Shown in pieces: positions 30,313 to 38,561 of a stretch of 48,177 nt of DNA (within the stretch, counting starts at the first letter, position 1; the number at the start of each line of letters is the position of its first letter). Under the pieces are notes generated by a model, which made no database searches, was not told where the DNA came from, and was given only the letters and a program-made list of their open reading frames with translations. The stretch is from NCBI GenBank assembly GCA_902477765.1, contig CABSIM010000020.1, positions 1-48,177 on the forward strand. Direction: 5' to 3'. Source of the DNA: an uncultured Clostridiaceae bacterium (GTDB lineage: Bacteria; Bacillota; Clostridia; Lachnospirales; Lachnospiraceae). Made by a program: the position numbers and the translations under genes.

Positions 30313-32049
30313 ATGTCTGACTATAAAAGATTAATCTCATATATCTATGAATACGAAGGAAAGACAAAAGGAAAGAATGTGGGCTTTGTCAAGCTGGAAG
30401 CCAGAAACGGACAGTGCCGTCTCAACGTGAATGTAAAGAAGGTGTATGTGGGCGGAAATGCCGTGGGTGTATTTCTGCTTGGAAAGGATCAGCAGGAAAC
30501 CTTTCTGGGAAATATTTTTATCCGGGGCGGAAACGGTGAATTCCGCGCCATGGTGGATGCCGGAAATGTGGAAGGAAGCGGAAACTCTCTGGATACATAT
30601 TACGGACTGACAATTCATGATGTCAGAAGTACCTGGAGGTGTTATACGACGATCTGGGAAGATTCCGTGGCTCATATGGCCCAGGATACGCTGCCGGGAC
30701 CGGAGGAAAAGGCATCTGACGGAACACATGCGGTTTCGAAAGTGGTAAAGGAAATCGAAGATGAGATTGCCCGGGAGGAAGAACGGAGGTCCCAGAAGGA
30801 AAAAGCCGGGAACCGGCAGCCGGATGCCGGGGAAGATGCCATTGCCAGAGCGGCGCAGGTGGGGCTGGCAGAAAAACTGGAGGAAGAACCGGGAGAACGG
30901 GAAGAACAGAAGCTCCCTGGAGAAAGCGGGGCGAAGGAAGGTTCCGGAAAGACGGAGAGAACCCGGGGAACGGAAGAAATGAAAGAAAGAGAGAACGGAG
31001 AACGGAGAAGGGATCCGGTGATCGTAAATTTCCGGGGACGCGCCGGCGGAGAAAACGGAGAAGATGCGGAACGGCAGCCGGCAGGGAACACCGGTTCTCC
31101 GGAGGAAAACAGAGGACCGTCATCGGGTGCCATGGCCGGACTTTCGTTCCTGAGCGGATTCATGAGCCCCCTGTCAGGACAGATGCCGCCGAAAGGTTCT
31201 GCCCCGACGGCCTTTGAACGGCAGGAGCCGGGAAAAAGAGGCGGACTGTTTCCGGCCATGGGGGCGGGGCTGCCTCAGCCGGGAAACCGGAGTGTTTTTT
31301 CGGTCCGCCAGGACGGCACGCTTCATCAGGATATGACGCCGCCCGGAGAGATTGCGGGATCCGGACTCCGCAATCAGGCAGAAACCATAGGACAGAATAT
31401 GATCCGGACCGGATCTTCCGGACAGGAGACAGTGCCCGCACAGCAGGATTTTCAGCCCAAAGCGGAACCTCCGGCTGACGGCAGAACAGAAGTCCGGCCG
31501 GAAGAAACCGTACCTTTGCAGGAAAACCGTTCCGGAGAAGAAACGATGCCTGAAGCAGAAGCCACTGCCGGAGAAAATTCCGGGAATGAAGACCCCGGTC
31601 AGAAAGAAGAGACGGTATCCCCGGAACTGGAAAATGAAGCGGTTCTCCGCTACCTTCGCGAGACGGAAGAAACAGGAGGCAATCCGGAAAAACTGTGGCA
31701 GGAGCTGAGAAAAAGCTATCCCAAAATCCAGCCGTTTGATTATGATGAGGGATGCGAGATCCTGACGGTACGCCCGCAGGATATCGGGCGCCTTCCCAGA
31801 GAGGCCTGGGTATATGGGAACAACAGCTTCCTTCTGCATGGCTACTACAGTTTCCGTTATCTGATTCTGGTACGTCTGGGAAATTCCAGGGGAAAGCCCA
31901 GATACCTGCTGGGAGTCCCGGGTCATTATTACAGCAACGAAAAGTATATGGCTGCCATGTTTGGATTCCCAAATTTTGTGCTGTCAAAAAAACAGCCGCC
32001 TAATGACGGCCGTTTCGGATACTGGTATACGGATATCAGAATGGGATGA
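30313..32049 (+). CDS. DUF6128-like protein of unknown function
   Basis: 578 residues. The N-terminal ~120 residues form a compact folded domain (YKRLISYIYEYEGKTKGKNV, VGGNAVGVFLLGKDQQETFLG, GLTIHDVRSTWRCYTTIW). Residues ~130-440 are low-complexity and highly charged (Glu, Arg, Gly, Pro) and probably disordered. The C-terminal ~130 residues (KIQPFDYDEGCEILTVRPQDIGRLPREAWVYGNNSFLLHGYYSFRY, YLLGVPGHYYSNEKYMAAMFGFPNF) recall the DUF6128 domain common in Lachnospiraceae. No signal peptide or membrane helix is visible. Function unknown. Its ribosome site lies in a perfect inverted repeat. Confidence 0.75.
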   Translation: MSDYKRLISYIYEYEGKTKGKNVGFVKLEARNGQCRLNVNVKKVYVGGNAVGVFLLGKDQQETFLGNIFIRGGNGEFRAMVDAGNVEGSGNSLDTYYGLTIHDVRSTWRCYTTIWEDSVAHMAQDTLPGPEEKASDGTHAVSKVVKEIEDEIAREEERRSQKEKAGNRQPDAGEDAIARAAQVGLAEKLEEEPGEREEQKLPGESGAKEGSGKTERTRGTEEMKERENGERRRDPVIVNFRGRAGGENGEDAERQPAGNTGSPEENRGPSSGAMAGLSFLSGFMSPLSGQMPPKGSAPTAFERQEPGKRGGLFPAMGAGLPQPGNRSVFSVRQDGTLHQDMTPPGEIAGSGLRNQAETIGQNMIRTGSSGQETVPAQQDFQPKAEPPADGRTEVRPEETVPLQENRSGEETMPEAEATAGENSGNEDPGQKEETVSPELENEAVLRYLRETEETGGNPEKLWQELRKSYPKIQPFDYDEGCEILTVRPQDIGRLPREAWVYGNNSFLLHGYYSFRYLILVRLGNSRGKPRYLLGVPGHYYSNEKYMAAMFGFPNFVLSKKQPPNDGRFGYWYTDIRMG

Positions 32050-32077
32050 TCCGGATGCCCGCCTTCCCTGCACAGGC

Positions 32078-32776
32078 TTAACTGTAATCAACACCGCGGA
32101 GTTCGGCGTGTTCAGCACAGGGTCTGACGATATCCAGAAAAGAGAGCAGTTCTTCCCTGCTGCAGGCAGAATAGACCGGATTCAGAACATTTTCCGAATC
32201 CACAAAATTCTGAAGAAAATATCTGGAACAGCCCTGAAGCCAGCGGCCGATTTTTTCAAAGTCATCACGGGAATGAAGTTCCCTGACCACGGTGGTGCGG
32301 AATTCATAGGGAACGGTCCCGGCTTTCAGAAAATCCACACTTTCCTCGATTCTTTTTATATCAAGGGACGGTACTCCTGCCACTGCAGAGTACCGTTCTC
32401 TGCATGTCTTGATATCCATGGCGACATAATCCACGAGACCGTCCCGGCAGAGATTTTTCAGCACGTCCGGGCGGTAACCGTTGGTGTCCAGTTTGATCTG
32501 ATATCCCATCTGTCTCAGCTTTTCCATAAACAGGGGGAGATCCGGCTGCAGTGTGGGTTCACCGCCGGTGATGGCCACTCCTTCCAGAATTCCCCGGCGC
32601 CGGGCCAGAAAATCAAAAATTTCTTCTTCTGTATATGTTCCGGTGACACTGTTTTCCAGAAGATCGCTGTTGTGACAGAAAGGACACCGGAAATTGCAGC
32701 CGCCGGTGAAAATGGTGGCCGCCACGTGGCCCGGAAAATCCAGAAGCGTTGTTTTTTGTAAACCGCAAATTTTCAT
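32078..32776 (-). CDS. Anaerobic ribonucleotide reductase activating protein, NrdG-like radical SAM
   Basis: 232 residues. The radical SAM cluster C-X3-C-X2-C is Cys27, Cys31 and Cys34 in FTGGCNFRCPFCHN; ITGGEPTLQPDLP is the SAM-binding GGE motif. The opening MKICGLQKTTLLDFPGHVAAT and PLFMEKLRQMGYQIKLDTNGY are typical of the TIGR02495 branch. That branch activates anaerobic ribonucleotide reductase or a related glycyl-radical enzyme. No nrdD gene is near it here, so its partner is uncertain. The gene faces the DUF6128-like gene (28 bases between stops). Confidence 0.85.
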   Translation of the reverse strand: MKICGLQKTTLLDFPGHVAATIFTGGCNFRCPFCHNSDLLENSVTGTYTEEEIFDFLARRRGILEGVAITGGEPTLQPDLPLFMEKLRQMGYQIKLDTNGYRPDVLKNLCRDGLVDYVAMDIKTCRERYSAVAGVPSLDIKRIEESVDFLKAGTVPYEFRTTVVRELHSRDDFEKIGRWLQGCSRYFLQNFVDSENVLNPVYSACSREELLSFLDIVRPCAEHAELRGVDYS

Positions 32777-32804
32777 ATATGAACCAGTCCTGTTTTTTTC
32801 TTTC

Positions 32805-32833
32805 AGTATAGACGCTTTTTATGGCAAAGTAAA
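32805..32833 (-). promoter_or_regulatory. Promoter of the NrdG-like gene
   Basis: On the minus strand: -35 TTTACT (32833-32828), 17-base spacer, -10 TATACT (32810-32805), then a T/A-rich leader before ATG 32776. Confidence 0.65.
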
Positions 32834-32952
32834 GAGGGCAGGGAAACGGCAGAGGTTTTCTTCCTGCTTCTTGCGGCCGGTATCAAAGAATGGTACAATA
32901 GCAGAGCGTCCTGAAAGGGACGGCATATTCTGCAGGACAGGGAGGACGGACC

Positions 32953-33453
32953 ATGACACCGGAAGAAAAATACATGCGGGAGGCGGTCAGGCAGGCCGGA
33001 AAGGCAGCGGCTCTGAAAGAGGTGCCCATTGGATGCGTCATCGTCCATGAGGGAAAAATCATCGGACGCGGCTATAACCGGAGAACCACGGACAAAAATG
33101 TCCTGGCGCACGCGGAAATCATCGCAATCCGGAAAGCGTGCAGGTACATGGGAGACTGGAGGCTGGAAAACTGTACCATGTATGTGACACTGGAACCGTG
33201 TCCCATGTGCGCAGGCGCCATAGTCCAGGCCAGGATTCCCAAAGTGGTGATCGGATGCATGAATCCCAAGGCCGGATGTGCAGGTTCGGTGCTGGACCTG
33301 TTTCATGAAGACGGCTTCAACCACCAGGTGGAAACGGAAATCGGACTTATGGGAGAAGAGTGCTCCGGAATGCTGAAAGCATTTTTCCGGCAGCTGCGCG
33401 AAGAAGGAAAACGCCGGAAAGAACAGGAGCGGAATGCCGGAGAGGAGAAATAA
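32953..33453 (+). CDS. tadA: tRNA-specific adenosine deaminase
   Basis: 166 residues with GGGAGG before the ATG. It converts adenosine to inosine at the wobble position of tRNA-Arg(ACG), an essential step in decoding. The zinc/catalytic set is intact: His53 and Glu55 in LAHAEI, and Cys83 and Cys86 in LEPCPMCAGA. The C-terminal tail is a charged helix. It stands alone, between the NrdG-like gene (divergent) and the BlaI/BlaR1-like pair. Confidence 0.95.
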   Translation: MTPEEKYMREAVRQAGKAAALKEVPIGCVIVHEGKIIGRGYNRRTTDKNVLAHAEIIAIRKACRYMGDWRLENCTMYVTLEPCPMCAGAIVQARIPKVVIGCMNPKAGCAGSVLDLFHEDGFNHQVETEIGLMGEECSGMLKAFFRQLREEGKRRKEQERNAGEEK

Positions 33454-33529
33454 AACGGTACACGGGACCGGCAGAATCCGGTAAAAGCAGAAACATAGAA
33501 AAGGAAATAAAAACGTAAGAATCAGATCC

Positions 33530-33558
33530 TTGCAGGGGTTGGTCTATTATGATAGACT
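33530..33558 (+). promoter_or_regulatory. Promoter and inverted repeat before the BlaI/BlaR1-like pair
   Basis: -35 TTGCAG (33530-33535), 17-base spacer and -10 TAGACT (33553-33558). The inverted repeat GTCTAT-TATG-ATAGAC (33542-33557) covers the -10 region and is a plausible operator for the BlaI-like repressor. A 150-base leader follows with no evident gene. Confidence 0.55.
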
Positions 33559-33709
33559 TAATCTGTACAGGGATCTTTCTTTTTGGCGGAGGCGCCGGAA
33601 GGAGAAGCTGATTCCGGAAAGAGACAGACTGTGAAGCACGGATATGCATAAGAAACGCGGCAGCCGCGAAGACAGGGCATCCGGCAGCGGATAAAAAGGG
33701 GGAAACGAT

Positions 33710-34096
33710 ATGGAGGAACTGAAACTGTTTGAAGGAGAATACCGGTTCATGGATCTGATCTGGGAAAAAGAACCGGTTCGTTCCACGGAACTGGCAAAGT
33801 ATGCCTATGACAGGCTGGGCTGGAAAAAATCCACCTGTTATACGGTCCTGAAGAAACTGGAGGAAAAGGGCTTCATAAAAAATGAGCAGGCGATGGTACG
33901 GGCACGGATACGGAAGGAACAGGTACAGCAATATGAAAGCGAGGCCCTGATCGAAAAAAGTTTTGGAGGTTCTCTTCCGGCCTTTCTCAATGCCTTTCTC
34001 AAAGACAGAAAGCTGAGCCGTAGGGAAGCGGAAGATATTTACCGGATGATACAGAATGCCCTTCCGGATGAGGAAGGCACACGGAGAAAGGAGTAG
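33710..34096 (+). CDS. BlaI/MecI/CopY-family repressor
   Basis: 128 residues. The N-terminal winged helix reads LFEGEYRFMDLIWEKEPVRSTELAKYAYDRLGWKKSTCYTVLKKLEEKGFI. The region QVQQYESEALIEKSFGGSLPAFLNAFLKDRKLSRREAEDIYRMI matches the dimerisation and cleavage segment. It probably represses its own operon until the BlaR1-like protein next to it cleaves or inactivates it. The gene ends five bases before the BlaR1-like gene. No beta-lactamase gene is in view, so the regulon is unknown. Confidence 0.9.
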   Translation: MEELKLFEGEYRFMDLIWEKEPVRSTELAKYAYDRLGWKKSTCYTVLKKLEEKGFIKNEQAMVRARIRKEQVQQYESEALIEKSFGGSLPAFLNAFLKDRKLSRREAEDIYRMIQNALPDEEGTRRKE

Positions 34097-34101
34097 CTGA
34101 G

Positions 34102-35793
34102 ATGGCTGAGTGGATCATGGGGAAAATTTTCGGAATGACCCTGGCAGGAAGCGTGATGATTCTGGCTGTTCTGGTGCTGCGGCAGCTGATGAAAAAGATG
34201 CCGGCCCGGTACTTCTGTATCCTGTGGATGCTGGTCCTGGTACGTCTGCTGTGGCCGTTTATGCCGGAGGCCCCGTTTTCCCTGATGCCGGTCAGTGCCA
34301 CGGCACTTGTGTCTGCGGAAACCGGCCCGGGAAAACAGGAGACCACACTGCTGAATACGGGAATCCGGGCGGTGGATACGCGGGTCAATGTGATTCTGCT
34401 GGATGCGGCAGAAAAATCACCGGGGCTGGACCCGGCGTCGGCAGCGGCAGCCGGACTGCTTTTCATATGGGTTCTGGGAGCAGCGGCGCTGGGCGGTTTT
34501 CACCTACGGCAGTATTTGAAACTGAGGAGAATGCTGAAAACAGCGGTACCGGGAGAACCGGGAGTCCGGTATTCGGAACAGACGGATATGCCGTTTGCGG
34601 CAGGGATCATAAAGCCGGTTATCTATCTGCCGGCAAAGTACCTTAAGGAAGAAAATTCCGTGGAAAAGAAGATGATACTGACCCACGAACAGGTCCATAT
34701 ACAGAGAAAGGACCAGATCCTCAAAGCCGCGGCTTTTCTGGCCCTGCTGGTACACTGGTTCAACCCCCTGGCCTGGGTGATGTTTTCAGTGCTGAGCCGG
34801 GATATGGAGATGGCCTGTGATGAACAGGTCATGAGATGTCTGGGAGAAAGCCAGAAAAAGGAGTATGTCATGGCGCTTCTGAATTTCTCTGCCGGGCGAA
34901 GCGGAATTTTTCTTCCGGCAGGGTTCGGGGAGGGACATACCAGGCAGAGGATCCGTCATATCCTGAAATACAGAAAGCCGGGCCCCTGGATCTGGATTCC
35001 TGCTCTGATTCTTATGGCTGGCGCTGCGGCTGTGCTGCTGACCGATTCTCCGGATCAGGGAGAAATATCCGGAGCGGTTCCGGGAACAGAAGAGGCCTCC
35101 ATTGGCATCATCGGAGGTGCTGACGGCCCCACATCAATTTTTATTGCCGGAAAGCAGAACGGCCAGGAAGGGGAGCAGGGAGCCGCTCAGGCAGCTTCTC
35201 TGGATCTTTCCCGGGCAGCAGAGATTCCGGCTGGAGGAAGCGCGGCTCTGGATTATGTAAGCGCCGGAAAAGCGGCGTTTCACGGCGGTTTCGGCTATAT
35301 CAGCTTTTCTCTTTCAGCTGACGGAAACGGGGGATATCTGGCAGAAAATGTCCGCGGCGCAGAATTTCCTGATGCAGGACCCATCATCATGGAAGGGGAA
35401 GAGAAGACGGTTTTCCTTGCGAATGAAAGCGGTACAGCCATAATTCAGGGGCTGTATCAGACGGAGGGAGAAAAACGGCTGTATATATATATGGAAGAAG
35501 ACAATACCATCCGTGACGGAGGAAAACTGCCGGAACCCATTCCGGAAGAAATGGCAGAGACCCTGAAAAAATCATCCGGCGCCGCAGTGGAGGAAGAACT
35601 GGCTGCCCGGCTGGAAAAACAGACAGAGTCTTCCGGATTCCGTCTGCTGTACGGGCCGTCGGAGATCCGGGGCGGTGAAGAGGGGACATACGGGTTCCTG
35701 GCGGCGGACGGGGATATGCTGGGAGACATCTGGTATGGAATCTGGAATCCGGAGACCGGATCGTCTGAGAAAATTCTTCTGTTTGAGGATTGA
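34102..35793 (+). CDS. BlaR1-like M56 membrane metalloprotease sensor with unusual C-terminal domain
   Basis: 563 residues. Membrane helices near residues 15-35, 37-57, 110-130, 205-235 and 309-325. The M56 zinc motif is His195-Glu196-x-x-His199 (THEQVHIQRKDQ), with MEMACDEQVMRCLGE as the later ligand region. Instead of a penicillin-binding domain, the extracytoplasmic C-terminal part (about 240 residues) contains IGIIGGADGPTSIFI (334-348) and beta-rich sequence ending LGDIWYGIWNPETGSSEKI. So it probably senses something other than beta-lactams. It pairs with the BlaI-like gene. Confidence 0.85.
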   Translation: MAEWIMGKIFGMTLAGSVMILAVLVLRQLMKKMPARYFCILWMLVLVRLLWPFMPEAPFSLMPVSATALVSAETGPGKQETTLLNTGIRAVDTRVNVILLDAAEKSPGLDPASAAAAGLLFIWVLGAAALGGFHLRQYLKLRRMLKTAVPGEPGVRYSEQTDMPFAAGIIKPVIYLPAKYLKEENSVEKKMILTHEQVHIQRKDQILKAAAFLALLVHWFNPLAWVMFSVLSRDMEMACDEQVMRCLGESQKKEYVMALLNFSAGRSGIFLPAGFGEGHTRQRIRHILKYRKPGPWIWIPALILMAGAAAVLLTDSPDQGEISGAVPGTEEASIGIIGGADGPTSIFIAGKQNGQEGEQGAAQAASLDLSRAAEIPAGGSAALDYVSAGKAAFHGGFGYISFSLSADGNGGYLAENVRGAEFPDAGPIIMEGEEKTVFLANESGTAIIQGLYQTEGEKRLYIYMEEDNTIRDGGKLPEPIPEEMAETLKKSSGAAVEEELAARLEKQTESSGFRLLYGPSEIRGGEEGTYGFLAADGDMLGDIWYGIWNPETGSSEKILLFED

Positions 35794-35794
35794 T

Positions 35795-35824
35795 TTGGAC
35801 CTGGAAACAGAACTGTGCTATACT
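35795..35824 (+). promoter_or_regulatory. Promoter of the paired amidohydrolase genes
   Basis: -35 TTGGAC (35795-35800), 18-base spacer, -10 TATACT (35819-35824) with the extended TGC. Starts just after the BlaR1-like stop. Confidence 0.55.
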
Positions 35825-35877
35825 GGAGACAGCAGGAGACAACGGAAAGATCTGTATGAAGCAAAAGGAGAGGGTAT

Positions 35878-37065
35878 ATGTTAATCGTCAAGAACTGCAG
35901 ACTGATCACAATGGCCGGGATCTATAAAGAACCGTATGATGTGGCCATTGCACATGGAAAATTCGCAGAAGTGGGAAAAGACCTGGTGCCGGGGCCCGGA
36001 GATCAGGTCATTGATGCCGGCGGAAAACTGGTGACTCCGGGATTCATTGAACCCCACTGTCATCTGGGACTTCTGGGAAGTGACGGACAGGACGGAAATG
36101 AAATGACGCACCCCATCCATCCGGAGCTGAGGGCCATTGATGCCATTGACTTCCATTCAAAAACATTTGACCAGGCCCTGAGGGCCGGTGTCACCACACT
36201 GGCTGTGGGACCCGGAAGCGGAAATCTTATGGGAGGCACCTTCGCGTTCATAAAGTCCTCCGGCGACAGTCTGGAAGAGCGGATCATAAAAGAAGAAGGT
36301 GCCCTGAAAATGGCACTGGGAGAAAATCCCAGACTGAGTTACGGCAAACGGAGTCAGACGCCTTCCACCAGAATGGGCTCTGCAGCCCTGATCCGCCAGA
36401 CTCTTTACCAGGCCAGAGAATACCGGGAAAAATGGCTGGCGCACCAGGAAAAACTGAAAAACGGAGAGGAAAGCAGCTTCCATTACGACCTGGCCATGCA
36501 CTCTCTCATGCGGGCCTTCGACGGAATGCTGGTGAAGATCCATGCCCATCAGGCCAATGATATTCTGACCGCTCTGCGGATCGGGGAAGAATTCGGCCTG
36601 AACCTCAGCATTGAACACTGCACCGAAGGCTGGATGATGACCGATACACTGAAAAAAGCCGGTGCCCGCTATATTGTCGGCCCGACCATAGGCGGAAAGA
36701 GCAAAGTGGAAGTAAGGAATAAGCGGTATGACGCGCCTGCACTTCTGGAAAAGGCCGGCGTGGAATTCACGCTGACAACGGATTCCCATGTAATCCCCAT
36801 GGAAGGTTTTCTTCCGCAGGTGGCCATGCTGATTCAGAACGGCCTGTCAGAGGAAACTGCCTACCGCTGCGTTACCATAAATGCAGCCAGGGCGCTGGAT
36901 CTGGACGGGGAACTGGGAACCATTGAACCGGGAAAGTCTGCAGACCTTGTGATCTGGGCAGTGGAACCGTTTGAAACCGGCGGGAAGCCGGATACGGTCC
37001 TGATCAACGGAAAAGTAAGATATCAGAGGGAAAAGGCCGGGGAGGAAAACGCATATGCTGATTAA
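35878..37065 (+). CDS. Amidohydrolase (imidazolonepropionase/DHOase-like superfamily)
   Basis: 395 residues. It has the metal ligands of a mononuclear or dinuclear amidohydrolase: His60 and His62 in EPHCHLG, His222 and His224 in IHAHQ, His247 in SIEHC, and Asp302 in TTDSH. An N-terminal small beta domain (IVKNCRLITMAG) and the ending LDGELGTIEPGKSADLVIWAVEPFETG are family features. The TIM-barrel enzymes of this group open amide or imide bonds; the precise substrate is not known. The next gene overlaps by 11 bases and encodes a paralogue without these ligands. Confidence 0.88.
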   Translation: MLIVKNCRLITMAGIYKEPYDVAIAHGKFAEVGKDLVPGPGDQVIDAGGKLVTPGFIEPHCHLGLLGSDGQDGNEMTHPIHPELRAIDAIDFHSKTFDQALRAGVTTLAVGPGSGNLMGGTFAFIKSSGDSLEERIIKEEGALKMALGENPRLSYGKRSQTPSTRMGSAALIRQTLYQAREYREKWLAHQEKLKNGEESSFHYDLAMHSLMRAFDGMLVKIHAHQANDILTALRIGEEFGLNLSIEHCTEGWMMTDTLKKAGARYIVGPTIGGKSKVEVRNKRYDAPALLEKAGVEFTLTTDSHVIPMEGFLPQVAMLIQNGLSEETAYRCVTINAARALDLDGELGTIEPGKSADLVIWAVEPFETGGKPDTVLINGKVRYQREKAGEENAYAD

Positions 37066-38197
37066 AAACTGTACCTTAATCGACGGCGCGGATATATTTG
37101 AAGAGAGAAAGGACATCCGGATTCTGGACGGAAAAATCACTCAGGTCGGGGACTGTCTGGAACCGGAGGCCGGAGAGGAGACCGTGGAGGCGGCCGGAGC
37201 CGTTGTAACCCCCGGATTTGTGGAAGGAAACTGTCAGGTGGGGGTCACAAGCCAGATTTTCCGGTCTGAGGAAGCCGATGCCAATGACGCGGGACCTGTC
37301 ATGCCGGAGCTGAGGGCATACGATGCCCTGAATTTCATGGATGAAGGGTTTGATATGGCGGTGAACGGCGGGGTGACCTGCGTGGTGACCGGGCCCGGAA
37401 ACGAAAACCTCATCGGCGGCACCTGCGCCGCAGTGAAAACGGCCGGACCGGATACGGACAGACGGATCATGGTGCCTGAGGCGGCTTTCCGCTTCGTGTT
37501 TACCAATGAGCCGCGGAGAAAATACGGAGACCGGAAGCAGAGCCCTCAGACAAGAATGGGGAGTGCAGCCATGATCCGTGATATCCTTTTCCGGGCAAGG
37601 GAATACCACCGGAAAGAAAAAAACGGGGAAAAACAGGAATACAGAATGAATCTGGCGTCGCTGGCCAGAGTGTTTGACGGCATGCCGGTGCAGATGGTGG
37701 CAATGAAAGCCAGTGACATGGAAACGGCTGTGCGGATCGGGGAAGAATTCGGCCTGAATTATATTCTGGTGATGGCATATGACGCCCTGACCGTATGCAG
37801 GGATCTCCGGAGAAAGGATTTCCGGTTTGTGATCGGACCGCTTTACGGACTCTCCTTTTCCACAGAGGCGGCCGGAAAGAGCCTGGATCTGGGAGCGGCG
37901 CTGGAAAAAGAAGGGATTCAGGCAGCTGTTTCCACCGGCCATCCGTCCATGTCCGCGGACCTGACACGGCTGCAGCTGATACTGATGACAGACCGGGGGC
38001 TCAGCAGAAAAGAAGCCATCAGAGGAGTCACGGCATATCCGGCGAGGATGTACGGCCTGGATTCCAGAATCGGAACTCTGGAGCCGGGAAAGGATGCGGA
38101 TCTGGTGCTCTGGAACGGTGATCCCCTGTCCTATGCCGGCAGCGTGGCAATGATGCTGATAAACGGCGAAAAGGTATATGAGAACCGGAAATCTTGA
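37055..38197 (+). CDS. Amidohydrolase paralogue lacking metal ligands (probable pseudoenzyme)
   Basis: 380 residues, aligned with its neighbour along its length. Where the first protein has HCH (60-62), this one has Asn59-Cys60-Gln61 (VEGNCQVG). IHAHQ becomes MVAMKA (214-219), SIEHC becomes LVMAYDAL, and TTDSH becomes STGHPSM (293-299). So every usual metal-binding position is lost, while structural motifs (TPGFVEGN, GTLEPGKDADLVLWNGDPLS, TRMGSAAMIRDIL) remain. It is probably a regulatory or structural partner of the active enzyme. The gene overlaps it by 11 bases, and its stop overlaps the SRP RNA promoter. Confidence 0.82.
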   Translation: MLIKNCTLIDGADIFEERKDIRILDGKITQVGDCLEPEAGEETVEAAGAVVTPGFVEGNCQVGVTSQIFRSEEADANDAGPVMPELRAYDALNFMDEGFDMAVNGGVTCVVTGPGNENLIGGTCAAVKTAGPDTDRRIMVPEAAFRFVFTNEPRRKYGDRKQSPQTRMGSAAMIRDILFRAREYHRKEKNGEKQEYRMNLASLARVFDGMPVQMVAMKASDMETAVRIGEEFGLNYILVMAYDALTVCRDLRRKDFRFVIGPLYGLSFSTEAAGKSLDLGAALEKEGIQAAVSTGHPSMSADLTRLQLILMTDRGLSRKEAIRGVTAYPARMYGLDSRIGTLEPGKDADLVLWNGDPLSYAGSVAMMLINGEKVYENRKS

Positions 38198-38222
38198 CAA
38201 ATTGCCTTCCGCCATGTATACT
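38194..38222 (+). promoter_or_regulatory. Promoter of the SRP RNA
   Basis: Near-consensus -35 TTGACA (38194-38199), 17-base spacer, -10 TATACT (38217-38222). The -35 box overlaps the stop codon of the upstream gene, so the stable RNA starts about 30 bases after it. Confidence 0.85.
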
Positions 38223-38228
38223 TAACTG

Positions 38229-38496
38229 GTCCGTACAGCCGGGGAGTTAGCGGTGCCCTGTACCTGCAATCCGCTATAGCAGGGGTGATGTTCTGCCTAG
38301 GGTGACTCGCTGTGGAGCCGCCCCTGGTAAGCGGCGTTGACGCCTTGGTCTTACGCAATGGGAATCTCTGAACCGTGTCAGGGCAGGAATGCAGCAGCAC
38401 TAAGGAGAACCTCTCATGTGCCGTGAGGGAGCCGGGGCCGAGCTGGCTGCCAGGGTAACGTCTATGGCGACCACTCGAAGCAGAACGTACGGATTT
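38229..38496 (+). ncRNA. ffs: Signal recognition particle RNA, large Bacillus/Clostridium type
   Basis: About 266 bases. The universal SRP domain is visible: GTGTCAGGGCAGGAATGCAG (38377-38396) and the following CAGCACTAAGGAGAACCTCTC region. The 5' part TTAGCGGTGCCCTGTACCTG...CCGCTATAGCAGGGGTGA is the clostridial Alu-domain form. The ends GTCCGTAC and GTACGGAT can pair to close the molecule. It works with Ffh to send membrane and secreted proteins to the translocase. Exact ends are estimated from pairing and promoter. Confidence 0.93.
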
Positions 38497-38561
38497 TGAA
38501 TTTGCAGACATACGAGAAGGCAGAAACATGAACAGACATAAAAACAGAGGAGTGCGGTGAT

